DNA of 9,290 nt from Candidatus Finniella inopinata (GTDB taxonomy: Bacteria > Pseudomonadota > Alphaproteobacteria > Paracaedibacterales > CAITNM01): the NCBI GenBank assembly GCA_945903885.1, contig CAMDPB010000027.1, positions 1 through 9,290 on the forward strand, given 5' to 3'. Below the pieces are notes generated by a model, which was given only the letters and a program-made list of their open reading frames with translations, was not told where the DNA came from and did no database searches. Each line of letters starts with the position of its first letter. Positions within the stretch are counted from its first letter, which is position 1. Shown piece by piece: positions 1-6,826 of the stretch. The position numbers were made by a program, and so were the translations under genes.

Positions 1-951
1 TTGCTTGGAGAAGTTGCGCTTAACTATATTAATTTAAGAAATCACCAAGAACAGTTACTGATACAGCAAGATATTGTTGCTTCTTGGAAAATTTATTCCG
101 ACCTTCGAAAAGAATTGATGCAGAGCGGACTTGCTAGTGACATAGATGAGATCGCAGCCGATGTGTCCTATAATCAAGCTCTTGTTATGATTCCTCAGAT
201 AGATGCCTCAATCCAAACAACACTCAATCAAATTTGCTTCTTATTAGGTCGTCAGTCAGGTGCATTGGACGATCTTTTGAAAAAACCAGCGGAAGTTCCA
301 CAAATAGATACAGAAATTCTTTCCAATTTGCCAGGAAAGCTTATTGCACAACGTCCAGATGTTCGAAAGGCCGAAGAAGTGTTGCGTGGTGCAAATGCGA
401 ATGTGGGTGTTGCCGAAGCAAATTTATATCCCAGTTTTTCACTAACAGGAATGCTCAGTTGGGGTAGCAATGCAGTATCTTCCTTATTTCATCCAGGAAA
501 TTCAATACTATCGGCAGGGCCAGGTGTAACTATTCCCATTTTTGATTTTGGAAAACTACGCGCTCAAGTTGATATCCAATATGCACAACGAGATGAAGCT
601 TTTATTCAGTACAAGCAAGCCATTTTGAGGGCGTTACAGGATGTTGAAAACTCTCTCATTGCTTTTTCTAGCGAAAATCAACGCTTAGCCACGTTAAAAA
701 AAACATGTGATGCAAACAAACTTTCCTACGATCTTAATCAGGACCGTGAGCATAGCGGGCTTGCGAGTATGTTTGACGTTATGCAGGCTAAATTTACGTA
801 TCTAATTAGCAAGCAAACCTATGTAACAAGTCTTGCAACGCATTCAATTTGTATGGTGAATGTATACAAATCTTTAGGCGGAGGATGGAATGCAGTTGAT
901 GTGCCTCAGTCTCATGAAAATCTTGATATAAAACACATCGATTTTTTATAA
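1..951 (+). CDS. RND-type outer-membrane efflux channel (OprM/NodT/TolC family), 5' truncated
   Basis: C-terminal 316 residues of an outer-membrane factor that would form the trimeric exit duct of a tripartite efflux or export pump, joined to a periplasmic adaptor and an inner-membrane transporter. The frame is open to the first base, and the opening residues (LGEVALNYINLR) match the interior of the family, so TTG at position 1 is not the start; roughly a third of a typical 450-500 residue protein lies off the window. Family hallmarks are LPGKLIAQRPDVRKAEE (about 108-124), the NVGVAEANLYPSFSLTG segment (about 132-148) that begins the second beta-barrel/alpha-hairpin repeat, and GPGVTIPIFDFGKLRAQVD (172-190). 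The C-terminus KSLGGGW is also typical. Two-repeat architecture with long coiled helices is known for the family. Pump partners are presumably upstream. The gene converges on the patatin gene with 28 nt between stops. The substrate cannot be predicted. Confidence 0.93.
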   Translation: MLGEVALNYINLRNHQEQLLIQQDIVASWKIYSDLRKELMQSGLASDIDEIAADVSYNQALVMIPQIDASIQTTLNQICFLLGRQSGALDDLLKKPAEVPQIDTEILSNLPGKLIAQRPDVRKAEEVLRGANANVGVAEANLYPSFSLTGMLSWGSNAVSSLFHPGNSILSAGPGVTIPIFDFGKLRAQVDIQYAQRDEAFIQYKQAILRALQDVENSLIAFSSENQRLATLKKTCDANKLSYDLNQDREHSGLASMFDVMQAKFTYLISKQTYVTSLATHSICMVNVYKSLGGGWNAVDVPQSHENLDIKHIDFL

Positions 952-979
952 ATGTGCACTTTAATTTTTTGCTTTAAAG

Positions 980-2272
980 TTATCTTAGCCATCTAAAGCA
1001 AGGAAGCAATGTTTGGTACCAGCTATTCACCCAGATATATGTGCTTTGAGCAAAACTTTCCTCTGGTATAACAACCAGTGACATATCCTGAATGGCTCGC
1101 GGTTCCTTAACATCTGCTGCAGTTGTAAGTGATGCTGCAACTTTATTAAATTCTTCCAAATTTTCATTTAGCATTTTCTCATTTGCACTCAGTAAGGTTG
1201 TTTTGTTTTCGTCAGATAAGTCATCAAATACTAAATTTGCTAGCGGCAAAAGTGGATTTAATCGGTGATACCTGTGCCCGCAAAAAAACCTTGCCGTGTT
1301 AATGTCAGCACTTTGTTGGCCATACATGAATAAGTTTGTTAATTCCCACATCCAACTTAACCCGGCCCCCCTTCGTAATGCGTTGTTGTTTAATTTTATG
1401 TTAGATGTGCCGGTTCCAAGGGAAAAAACATGAATCTGGTCAATGGCAGCGTTATAGTGTTTATGAATTAATTCAATGCCTGCAAGGGCAGGGTTGCTCA
1501 TGCTGGTGCCTCCATCACTAACGAAATATCCATTAGATGAAGGATTATTAATTGGGTAAACGTGCTGTGGCTTGTAGTAGGTTGGTGCGGCTGCAGTTGC
1601 CATGGCTAAATCTTTTGCGAAAAAATCTTCATCATCGTTGGTGGAAAATATTTTGACGTTATAGGTGTGTAAATCATGGGTAACTAAAACCGTTGGTAAC
1701 CATCTGTTTTTAAAGGTATTTTTGCCCAATATGTTTGCCAAGAAATCTTTAATGCCGTTGGTTTTATATTTCGTTCGTAAAATTCCATTGAATGATAACC
1801 ATTTTGGCTGAAACATTGTGTATCCCCGTGCAAAAAATATGTTCAATAATTGTCTGGGGCTGTATTTAGGTTTTGATGGGTCATCCGGATCAGGCATTGT
1901 AAGAATAGCGGCGATAATTCCACCAATAGAAGTGCCTGCAATACCATCAAATAAATCGACAATTCGTTTGCCTGTTTGTTCTTCAAGCTTTGCGAGGGTT
2001 GCTAAGTGGAGAATGCCGCGTACGCCACCTCCGTCGAGGGATAATAGCCAGTATTGTTTTCGGGGATCAGATAAAGATTGGTGAGTAACCAGAGGGGGGA
2101 AGTCAGATTGAGAAGCGCAAGATTTTTTGACTATAGACTCGTATTCAGGGTTGGGAAGAAACGGTGATTGCGTTGTCATTGCGCTCTCTAAGCTATTTGT
2201 AGGCCCAAGGAACAAGGTATATAAAACAAGCGTTTGTAGTGAATGGATAAGGTTCATGATTGCACTTAACAT
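980..2272 (-). CDS. Patatin-like phospholipase / lipid acyl hydrolase
   Basis: 430-residue patatin-fold serine hydrolase expected to cleave acyl chains from phospholipids or other lipids. All catalytic elements are visible: the oxyanion-hole motif DGGGVRGI (80-87), the nucleophile elbow GTSIGG (113-118, Ser115), and the dyad aspartate in SDGGTSMSNP (Asp253). These define an intact Ser/Asp dyad enzyme. The N-terminus is ambiguous. The longest start (2272) or Met6 (2257) gives a hydrophobic segment (about residues 11-22) that could act as a signal peptide or anchor. Met32 (2179) follows a good GAGAG ribosome site 4 nt away and would give a cytosolic 399-residue protein. Patatin-like enzymes in Rickettsia and Legionella act as secreted phospholipase A effectors; a similar role is inference, as no secretion signal is proven. 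It is transcribed alone, divergent from the acidic-tail gene. No cyclic-nucleotide synthase lies beside it, so a CBASS CapV role is unsupported. Confidence 0.9.
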   Translation of the reverse strand: MLSAIMNLIHSLQTLVLYTLFLGPTNSLESAMTTQSPFLPNPEYESIVKKSCASQSDFPPLVTHQSLSDPRKQYWLLSLDGGGVRGILHLATLAKLEEQTGKRIVDLFDGIAGTSIGGIIAAILTMPDPDDPSKPKYSPRQLLNIFFARGYTMFQPKWLSFNGILRTKYKTNGIKDFLANILGKNTFKNRWLPTVLVTHDLHTYNVKIFSTNDDEDFFAKDLAMATAAAPTYYKPQHVYPINNPSSNGYFVSDGGTSMSNPALAGIELIHKHYNAAIDQIHVFSLGTGTSNIKLNNNALRRGAGLSWMWELTNLFMYGQQSADINTARFFCGHRYHRLNPLLPLANLVFDDLSDENKTTLLSANEKMLNENLEEFNKVAASLTTAADVKEPRAIQDMSLVVIPEESFAQSTYIWVNSWYQTLLPCFRWLR

Positions 2273-2419
2273 TGAAGTACCAATGGTATAAGTAGCTTTA
2301 AAAATTAAAAATTAGTTAATGGCGCTATTAATTTATTTTTTAATTATTTATTTCTATATTTAATTTATTGTTAATTATATAGATGTATATTTAATTAAAA
2401 TCTCTACATTTTAAGTGTT
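2273..2419. promoter_or_regulatory. AT-rich divergent intergenic region with a palindrome
   Basis: Non-coding gap between the divergent patatin and acidic-tail genes. Bases 2301-2400 contain 10 G/C by my count (90% AT), much richer in AT than the flanking genes. It holds runs such as TTAATT and TATATT that could serve as -10 or UP elements, but no convincing -35/-10 pair with normal spacing could be assigned for either gene. The only G/C-rich spot is a 16-bp near-palindrome at 2316-2331. Confidence 0.5.
2316..2331. promoter_or_regulatory. Near-perfect 16-bp palindrome, possible operator
   Basis: TTAATGGCGCTATTAA has half sites TTAAT/ATTAA around a GCGC centre, with one mismatched symmetric pair (G2321/T2326). 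It sits in an otherwise G/C-poor divergent promoter region, where a dimeric regulator could control both neighbours. Regulator binding is inference. Confidence 0.3.
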
Positions 2420-3019
2420 ATGCGCATTGTCCTTGTTGTTATTTTTTGTAGTGTGCTTTCTGCCAGTATTTGCAAAAGTGTTACTCCTGATTTGTATGAC
2501 GCAGCAGTTGCATATGAACAAAATGTAAAAACATTTGTAAGTGTTCTGCCAGCTATAACGGAGGCTTCATCAAGGCCAGACGCGGCAAAAGCCGAAGAAG
2601 CACTGGAAACAATAAAAAGTATGGTCGCTAAATGCAATAATACCATTGACCATTCAGATCCAGATTTTGCAGATGTTAAAAAAGTTTTAGGGACAGTTAT
2701 TGCCAATAGCCTTATTTTACAAAAAAGTGGCCCTTTTACAGAGCCTGGATTAACGCTTTCAAAAGAGAGTGCGATTACTGCCTCTAACAAACTTATGGCC
2801 TTACTTGTTGAAATCCCAGTGTTTGCATCTGCTGCTAAAAAATCAGGTGATTCAGACGAGGATGAAGATGAAGAGGATGGTGAAGATGGTGAAGATGAAG
2901 AGGATGGTGAAGATGAAGAGGATGGTGAAGATGGTGAAGATGAAGAAGATGGTGAAGATGGTGAAGATGAAGAAGATGGTGAAGATGGTGAGAATGAGAA
3001 AAATAAGAAGGCTCCCTAA
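2420..3019 (+). CDS. Predicted secreted protein with Asp/Glu/Gly repeat tail
   Basis: 199-residue protein of no recognised family. The N-terminus MRIVLVVIFCSVLSASIC looks like a Sec signal peptide (Arg2, hydrophobic core, possible cleavage near Ser16); there is no proper lipobox. The mature domain (about 21-140) is mostly helical in appearance with two cysteines (18 lies in the signal, 71 in the body). From 141 onward the chain becomes almost pure acid: SGDSDEDEDE, then EDGEDGEDE-type units to residue 193, ending NEKNKKAP. ATG 2420 is the only usable start, since an in-frame stop lies at 2396-2398; the ribosome site is weak. The gene stands alone between a divergent patatin gene and the convergent end of trxB. 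Acidic tails can bind cations or basic proteins; an extracellular Ca-binding, periplasmic or host-directed role is possible but inferred. The coding is real in this frame: signal peptide and body precede the repeat without interruption. Confidence 0.72.
   Translation: MRIVLVVIFCSVLSASICKSVTPDLYDAAVAYEQNVKTFVSVLPAITEASSRPDAAKAEEALETIKSMVAKCNNTIDHSDPDFADVKKVLGTVIANSLILQKSGPFTEPGLTLSKESAITASNKLMALLVEIPVFASAAKKSGDSDEDEDEEDGEDGEDEEDGEDEEDGEDGEDEEDGEDGEDEEDGEDGENEKNKKAP
2873..2998 (+). repeat. In-frame 27-bp tandem repeat (EDGEDGEDE units)
   Basis: Five consecutive units encode EDGEDGEDE, EDGEDE (shortened by 9 bp), EDGEDGEDE, EDGEDGEDE and EDGEDGENE. The underlying nucleotide period is 9 bp (GAAGATGGT), with GAG/GAA third-base differences marking individual copies. 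All length steps are multiples of 9, so copy-number change would alter tail length but keep the frame. Confidence 0.95.
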
Positions 3020-3103
3020 CCCCCATCACCTGAATAATAAAACATAACCGCTAGTTTTCCGCCATAGCTTACCCATAGAATTTTTTATTAGTAATTGTAA
3101 TGT

Positions 3104-4039
3104 CTAATGATTTACAAACTTTTCAGCTTCGAGGGCGGCCATGCAGCCTTGTCCAGCAGCAGTGACTGCTTGGCGGAAAATTTTATCTTGTACATCACCT
3201 GCAGCATATACACCTGGTATTGAAGTGGCTGTACTGCCAGGTGTTGTTATAATATAGCCTTCCGCATCACATGCCAGTTGATCTTTGAATGGACCATTCA
3301 TTGGCGAGTGGCCAATTGCTACAAATGCACCGTCAAAAGTGTGCTCTGAAATTTCTTGAGTTTTTAAGTTTTTGAGCTTTAAACCAGTTAGGCTTCTGAA
3401 AGGTTTCTCACAGCCTAAAAACTCTTCAACGGTCGAATCCCAGATTACAGAAATCTTAGGATTTTTAAACATTCTATCTTGAGCAATTTTTTCAGCACGT
3501 AAATGATCACGACGGTGAATAAGCGTTACATGGGCGCAGTGATTGGTTAAATAGATTGCTTCTTCAACTGCAGAATTCCCGCCGCCAATAACTGCTACAT
3601 TCTTATTTTTGAAAAAGAAACCATCGCAAGTTGCGCAGCCAGAGATGCCATATCCGCGGTAATGCGTTTCGCTTTCCAATCCTAACCAATTTGCCTGAGC
3701 ACCAGTTGCAATAATCACCGCATCAGCTGTATAAGTTGCAGGAGTATCAGTTGTAACAACGAAAGGACGCTTCGAAAAATCAACACCTTCTACAGATTCA
3801 TAGCGCATATCAGTGCCTACATGGGCAGCTTGAGCATGCATTTGTTCCATTAGCCATGGGCCTTGAATAACATCTTTAAAACCTGGGAAATTTTCTACAT
3901 CGGTAGTAATTGTTAATTGACCACCAGGTTGGGGTCCCAATAATTGAATAGGTTGTAAGTTTGCACGCGCGGCGTAAATAGCTGCGGTATATCCGGCAGG
4001 GCCAGCACCGATGATTAAAACTTTAGTGTGATTAGTCAT
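3104..4039 (-). CDS. trxB: Thioredoxin-disulfide reductase
   Basis: 311-residue cytoplasmic FAD flavoenzyme that passes NADPH electrons to thioredoxin. FAD-binding GAGPAGYTAAIYAAR lies at 11-25, the redox-active CATC at 135-138 (within GCATCDGFFF), the NADPH-domain GGGNSAVEEA at 152-161 with HRRDHLRAEK at 175-184 (arginines that read the NADP 2'-phosphate), and the second FAD motif GVYAAGDVQD at 276-285. Length and order match the low-molecular-weight bacterial type (about 310-325 residues). I chose ATG 4039 (MTNHTKVLIIGAGPAG), which puts the FAD motif at the usual distance from the N-terminus; a start at 4096 would add 19 unrelated residues lying within the upstream gene. The start overlaps the stop of the preceding gene in ATGACTAA, so translation is probably coupled. 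It is the last gene of the infC cluster; no clear terminator is visible in 3020-3103. Confidence 0.97.
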   Translation of the reverse strand: MTNHTKVLIIGAGPAGYTAAIYAARANLQPIQLLGPQPGGQLTITTDVENFPGFKDVIQGPWLMEQMHAQAAHVGTDMRYESVEGVDFSKRPFVVTTDTPATYTADAVIIATGAQANWLGLESETHYRGYGISGCATCDGFFFKNKNVAVIGGGNSAVEEAIYLTNHCAHVTLIHRRDHLRAEKIAQDRMFKNPKISVIWDSTVEEFLGCEKPFRSLTGLKLKNLKTQEISEHTFDGAFVAIGHSPMNGPFKDQLACDAEGYIITTPGSTATSIPGVYAAGDVQDKIFRQAVTAAGQGCMAALEAEKFVNH

Positions 4040-4952
4040 TGTATTTTTTCTCTTTAAAAGGATTAATACGGATTCTTGTGGCTTTATCATGCGCAATTTG
4101 ATCTGATTTTTGATCTAAGTATTTGTCCAAAGCATAATCAGCAATATTTTTTCTTGTGGCTTTATCATGAAATTCAAATCGTAAAAGAAAATGAAAAACC
4201 GTTTGAGCAGCTTCACTTCCCGCATGGGATGCAAGGTCGAACTGCTCCGCGTTGAATTCGTCCATAAGCATATCTACATGCTTCCAAAAATCTAAAATTT
4301 CTTCGGATTTTGCATTTAAAGCAAAGTCATAAAAATTTACATAATTTCCTCTCGGAATAACGAGAATATTCCCTTCATAAGAAGAAAATGAAACCGTATG
4401 AGCCGAGCTTTTATAAACAGCTGCTTCATTTTTCTGATTTAAGTAATCTTCAAAAGCAAAATCAGCTGGCCTCTCGTAAGGCGAATAAATACTCACGCCA
4501 TCTGTAGTTGAAGATGTATTGCTAAATACCAATTTCACGCCTTCAGCTGAGGGCCTAAAATCAATTCTGAAGTGCTTAAAAGATGAAGCTGATATTTCTT
4601 TGGCAACCATACGCATTAACAAAAAAGCATAGTTCTCTTTGGTAGCAAGCGCTTTGGTAAAGTCTTTTAAGGTTTTAAATTCAGAAAAAGTGATTTGATG
4701 AATACCATCGATTTTATAAGATTTATCCGCTTGTATGTCTATAGGTAAAAATATTGGACGATTACGTGATTGTATCTTGGTTAAAATATTTGAATCACTA
4801 GGTTTAGAAATTTCAGGTGTTCCGAGCAAATTACTAGCTTGCTCAGAATTTAACTGATTGCCATAGAAAGAAGACCAAAGAAAACTTCCTATGACAAGTG
4901 AGCGCATTATCAAGCTCAGACAGCAAAACATTATGCTTACTTTGGCAAACAT
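4032..4952 (-). CDS. Unrecognised exported or anchored protein between pyrG and trxB
   Basis: 306 residues from the longest start. The N-terminus is hydrophobic (about 8-32) and reads as a signal peptide or anchor, so the product probably leaves the cytoplasm. The start is uncertain: ATG 4952 overlaps pyrG by 16 nt, ATG 4931 lies 5 nt beyond the pyrG stop, and ATG 4907 (MRSLVIGSFLWSSFYG) gives the neatest signal peptide. I cannot assign a family firmly. The run of blocks KIDGIHQITFSEF (80-92), SFKHFRIDFRPS (114-125), SYEGNILVIPRGNY (181-194), a helix EEILDFWKHVDM (208-219) and LASHAGSEAAQTVFHFLLRF (240-259) reminds me, from memory only, of the DUF6940 family, which has an unknown function. 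The C-terminus is lysine-rich and contains HDKATR twice (262-267 and 288-293). It is embedded in the operon and overlaps trxB by 8 nt, so it is co-expressed with housekeeping genes. Confidence 0.8.
   Translation of the reverse strand: MFAKVSIMFCCLSLIMRSLVIGSFLWSSFYGNQLNSEQASNLLGTPEISKPSDSNILTKIQSRNRPIFLPIDIQADKSYKIDGIHQITFSEFKTLKDFTKALATKENYAFLLMRMVAKEISASSFKHFRIDFRPSAEGVKLVFSNTSSTTDGVSIYSPYERPADFAFEDYLNQKNEAAVYKSSAHTVSFSSYEGNILVIPRGNYVNFYDFALNAKSEEILDFWKHVDMLMDEFNAEQFDLASHAGSEAAQTVFHFLLRFEFHDKATRKNIADYALDKYLDQKSDQIAHDKATRIRINPFKEKKYND
4073..4169 (-). repeat. 19-bp direct repeat pair inside the unknown operon gene
   Basis: TTCTTGTGGCTTTATCATG (+ strand) occurs identically at 4073-4091 and 4151-4169, 78 bp apart (exactly 26 codons). 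On the coding strand it encodes HDKATR plus flanking bases in the same frame both times. The intervening 26 residues (HDKATRKN to SDQIA) form one repeat unit, followed by a second copy that diverges after HDKATR into the lysine-rich end of the protein. Confidence 0.9.
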
Positions 4953-6538
4953 GCCCGAACCAAACCTGTAAACAACGGATGCGGACTAAACGGTCGTGAT
5001 CTTAATTCCGGGTGAAACTGGCAAGCAATAAAAAATGGGTGAGGGCGGTATTCAACAATTTCAGGCAATAGTCCATCTGGTGACATACCTGAAAACACGT
5101 ATCCTTTATTTTCTAAAGCTTCTCTGTATTTGATGTTCACTTCATAACGATGGCGGTGGCGTTCATCAATTTGCGTTTTGCCATATAAATTATAGGCAAG
5201 AGTACCTTCAGCAATGACACACGGAAATGATCCAAGGCGCATTGTGCCGCCCATGTCATCAGAAATCCCCCGCTGTTCTTTTTGTTCTCCGCTCATCCAT
5301 TCGGTCATGCGAGCAACAATCGGGTTGTTTGTAGGGCCAAATTCTGTACTTGAAGCATCACTCATGCCCAGTTCAGAGTGAGCCGCTTCAATAACGCCTA
5401 ATTGCATGCCAAGACAGATGCCAAGTAATGGCACTTTGTTTTTTCTAGCATAGTTAATGGCTTGAATTTTGCCATCAATCCCACGTTCACCAAAGCCACC
5501 AGGAATAATTAATCCGTCAACACTCTGAATTTTCGCAAGAAGTGTTTCGTCCTCTGCGTCAATCCACATTTTTTCAATTTCAGCTTGTTCGGCAATGCCC
5601 GCATGGGTAATGGCCTGATCAAGGGATTTATATGCATCTTTAAGTTGGACATATTTTCCAACAATACCAATACGAACTTTAGCTTTTGGATTTTTTAACT
5701 TAACAACCAAGTTTTGCCATGGTTTTAGGTTAGGCTTTGCTTCAATTTTAAATGCTTTGGCAACGGCAGCATCAAGTCCTTCTTGGTGATACACCAAGGG
5801 AATTTCATAAATGTTTCCAGCATCTTGAGCGCGGATAACATTTTCATAAGTTACATTGCAAAATAAAGCTAGTTTTTGTTTTGCGTCATCTGGAATTGCA
5901 TGTTCGCTACGGCACATTAGTATATCAGGACGAAGCCCTAATGTTTGCAATGCTTGAACAGAGTGCTGAGTTGGTTTTGTTTTAAGCTCACCAGCTGCTG
6001 CCAAAAATGGCAAAAGGGTAACGTGGATTAGCAGACTATTTTCGTTGCCAAGTTCATTTCGTAATTGGCGCATCGCTTCAAAAAATGGCAAAGCTTCAAT
6101 GTCACCAACTGTGCCGCCTACTTCACATATAATAATATCGACGTCATCACTGCCATTGCAGATAAAAGCTTTGATTTCGTCAGTAATGTGTGGAATAACC
6201 TGAACGGTTGCGCCTAAATAATCACCACGGCGCTCTTTCGCTATAACAGATGAATAAATTCTACCGCTAGTAATGTTATCAAATTTTGTTGCATCTTGGT
6301 TAGTGAATCGTTCGTAGTGACCTAAATCAAGGTCTGCTTCGGCTCCATCAGAAGTTACAAAAACTTCCCCGTGTTGATATGGGTTCATTGTGCCTGGATC
6401 AACGTTCAAGTATGGATCAAGTTTACGTAATCGAACTGTTAAACCACGTGCTTGCAATAGTGCCCCTAATGCAGCACATGCAAGACCTTTACCTAAGGAT
6501 GAACTAACACCACCGGTTGTGAAAATAAACTTAGCCAT
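4937..6538 (-). CDS. pyrG: CTP synthase (glutamine hydrolysing)
   Basis: 533-residue cytoplasmic enzyme that aminates UTP to CTP using ATP and ammonia from glutamine, the last step of de novo CTP synthesis. The synthetase domain (about 1-270) opens with KFIFTTGGVSSSLGKG, the P-loop (9-18), followed by KLDPYLNVDPGTMNPYQHGE (39-58), the CEVGGTVGDIE motif (138-148) and the KTKPTQHSV UTP-binding stretch (186-194). The glutamine amidotransferase domain (about 288-533) has the oxyanion motif PGGFGERG (346-353), nucleophile Cys375 in GICLGMQ, and His509/Glu511 in QFHPELRSRP. All catalytic residues are present and the length is close to the usual about 545. ATG 6538 is 3 nt after the secG stop, indicating coupled translation; secG-pyrG adjacency is common in alphaproteobacteria. 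The kdsA and eno genes that often follow are replaced here by the unknown gene and trxB. Confidence 0.98.
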   Translation of the reverse strand: MAKFIFTTGGVSSSLGKGLACAALGALLQARGLTVRLRKLDPYLNVDPGTMNPYQHGEVFVTSDGAEADLDLGHYERFTNQDATKFDNITSGRIYSSVIAKERRGDYLGATVQVIPHITDEIKAFICNGSDDVDIIICEVGGTVGDIEALPFFEAMRQLRNELGNENSLLIHVTLLPFLAAAGELKTKPTQHSVQALQTLGLRPDILMCRSEHAIPDDAKQKLALFCNVTYENVIRAQDAGNIYEIPLVYHQEGLDAAVAKAFKIEAKPNLKPWQNLVVKLKNPKAKVRIGIVGKYVQLKDAYKSLDQAITHAGIAEQAEIEKMWIDAEDETLLAKIQSVDGLIIPGGFGERGIDGKIQAINYARKNKVPLLGICLGMQLGVIEAAHSELGMSDASSTEFGPTNNPIVARMTEWMSGEQKEQRGISDDMGGTMRLGSFPCVIAEGTLAYNLYGKTQIDERHRHRYEVNIKYREALENKGYVFSGMSPDGLLPEIVEYRPHPFFIACQFHPELRSRPFSPHPLFTGLVRACLPK

Positions 6539-6541
6539 GAT

Positions 6542-6811
6542 CTATTGTTGGCTTGGGGTTTGGCTAGCAACTTTCGTCTGGTTATTAATCGAATGACTTG
6601 TAATTACCGTCATGACCAAACAATTTCCCATAAACAATGCTGCCAATACGGCAGTTATACGTGTTAAAAGGTTTGCAGAACCGCGTGCTGTAAACATGCT
6701 CGAGCTGTTACCGCCACCCATGCCAAGCGCACCACCTTCACTGCGTTGCAAGAGAATAACACCAATAAGTGCCAAAGTTATAAAAATTTGTATAATTAAC
6801 AGGGTGTTCAT
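6542..6811 (-). CDS. secG: Protein translocase subunit SecG
   Basis: 89-residue inner-membrane component of the SecYEG translocon that assists SecA-driven export. Two membrane segments are visible (about 3-21 and 48-70), separated by the conserved cytoplasmic loop LLQRSEGGALGMGGG and the SSSMFTARGSANLLTR stretch, which together identify SecG. The C-terminal tail is short, giving a protein near the lower end of the family (E. coli 110). ATG 6811 is preceded by GAGGA, about 5-6 nt upstream, an adequate ribosome site. It lies 15 nt after infC and 3 nt before pyrG, so all three are almost certainly on one transcript. Confidence 0.96.
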   Translation of the reverse strand: MNTLLIIQIFITLALIGVILLQRSEGGALGMGGGNSSSMFTARGSANLLTRITAVLAALFMGNCLVMTVITSHSINNQTKVASQTPSQQ

Positions 6812-6826
6812 AAAAATCCTCGATTG

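Noticed and set aside
958..1001. Hairpins ACTTTAA/TTAAAGT and TTGCTTTA/TAAAGCAA between the efflux and patatin genes
   Set aside because: Stems are almost all A/T, overlap each other and the patatin stop, and lack a downstream T-run on either strand, so I do not call a terminator.
980..2272. CBASS effector (CapV-type patatin)
   Set aside because: No CD-NTase or ancillary genes nearby; neighbours are an efflux channel and a secreted acidic protein.
2404..2790. 128-aa minus-strand ORF opposite the acidic-tail gene
   Set aside because: Antisense shadow. The plus frame has the signal peptide and continuous body plus tail; this one starts mid-gene without supporting features.
2769..3047. MVKMKK-rich plus ORF and HHLHHL-rich minus ORF over the repeat
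   Set aside because: Both are read-outs of the 9-bp repeat in other frames; neither has an upstream domain or ribosome site.
3020..3103. Terminator for trxB or the acidic-tail gene
   Set aside because: The 84-bp convergent gap contains T-runs (ATTTTTTATT) but no stem of useful length beside them.
3104..4096. Longer trxB start at 4096
   Set aside because: The extra 19 residues lie within the upstream gene and precede the normal FAD-motif N-terminus at MTNHTKVLIIGAG.
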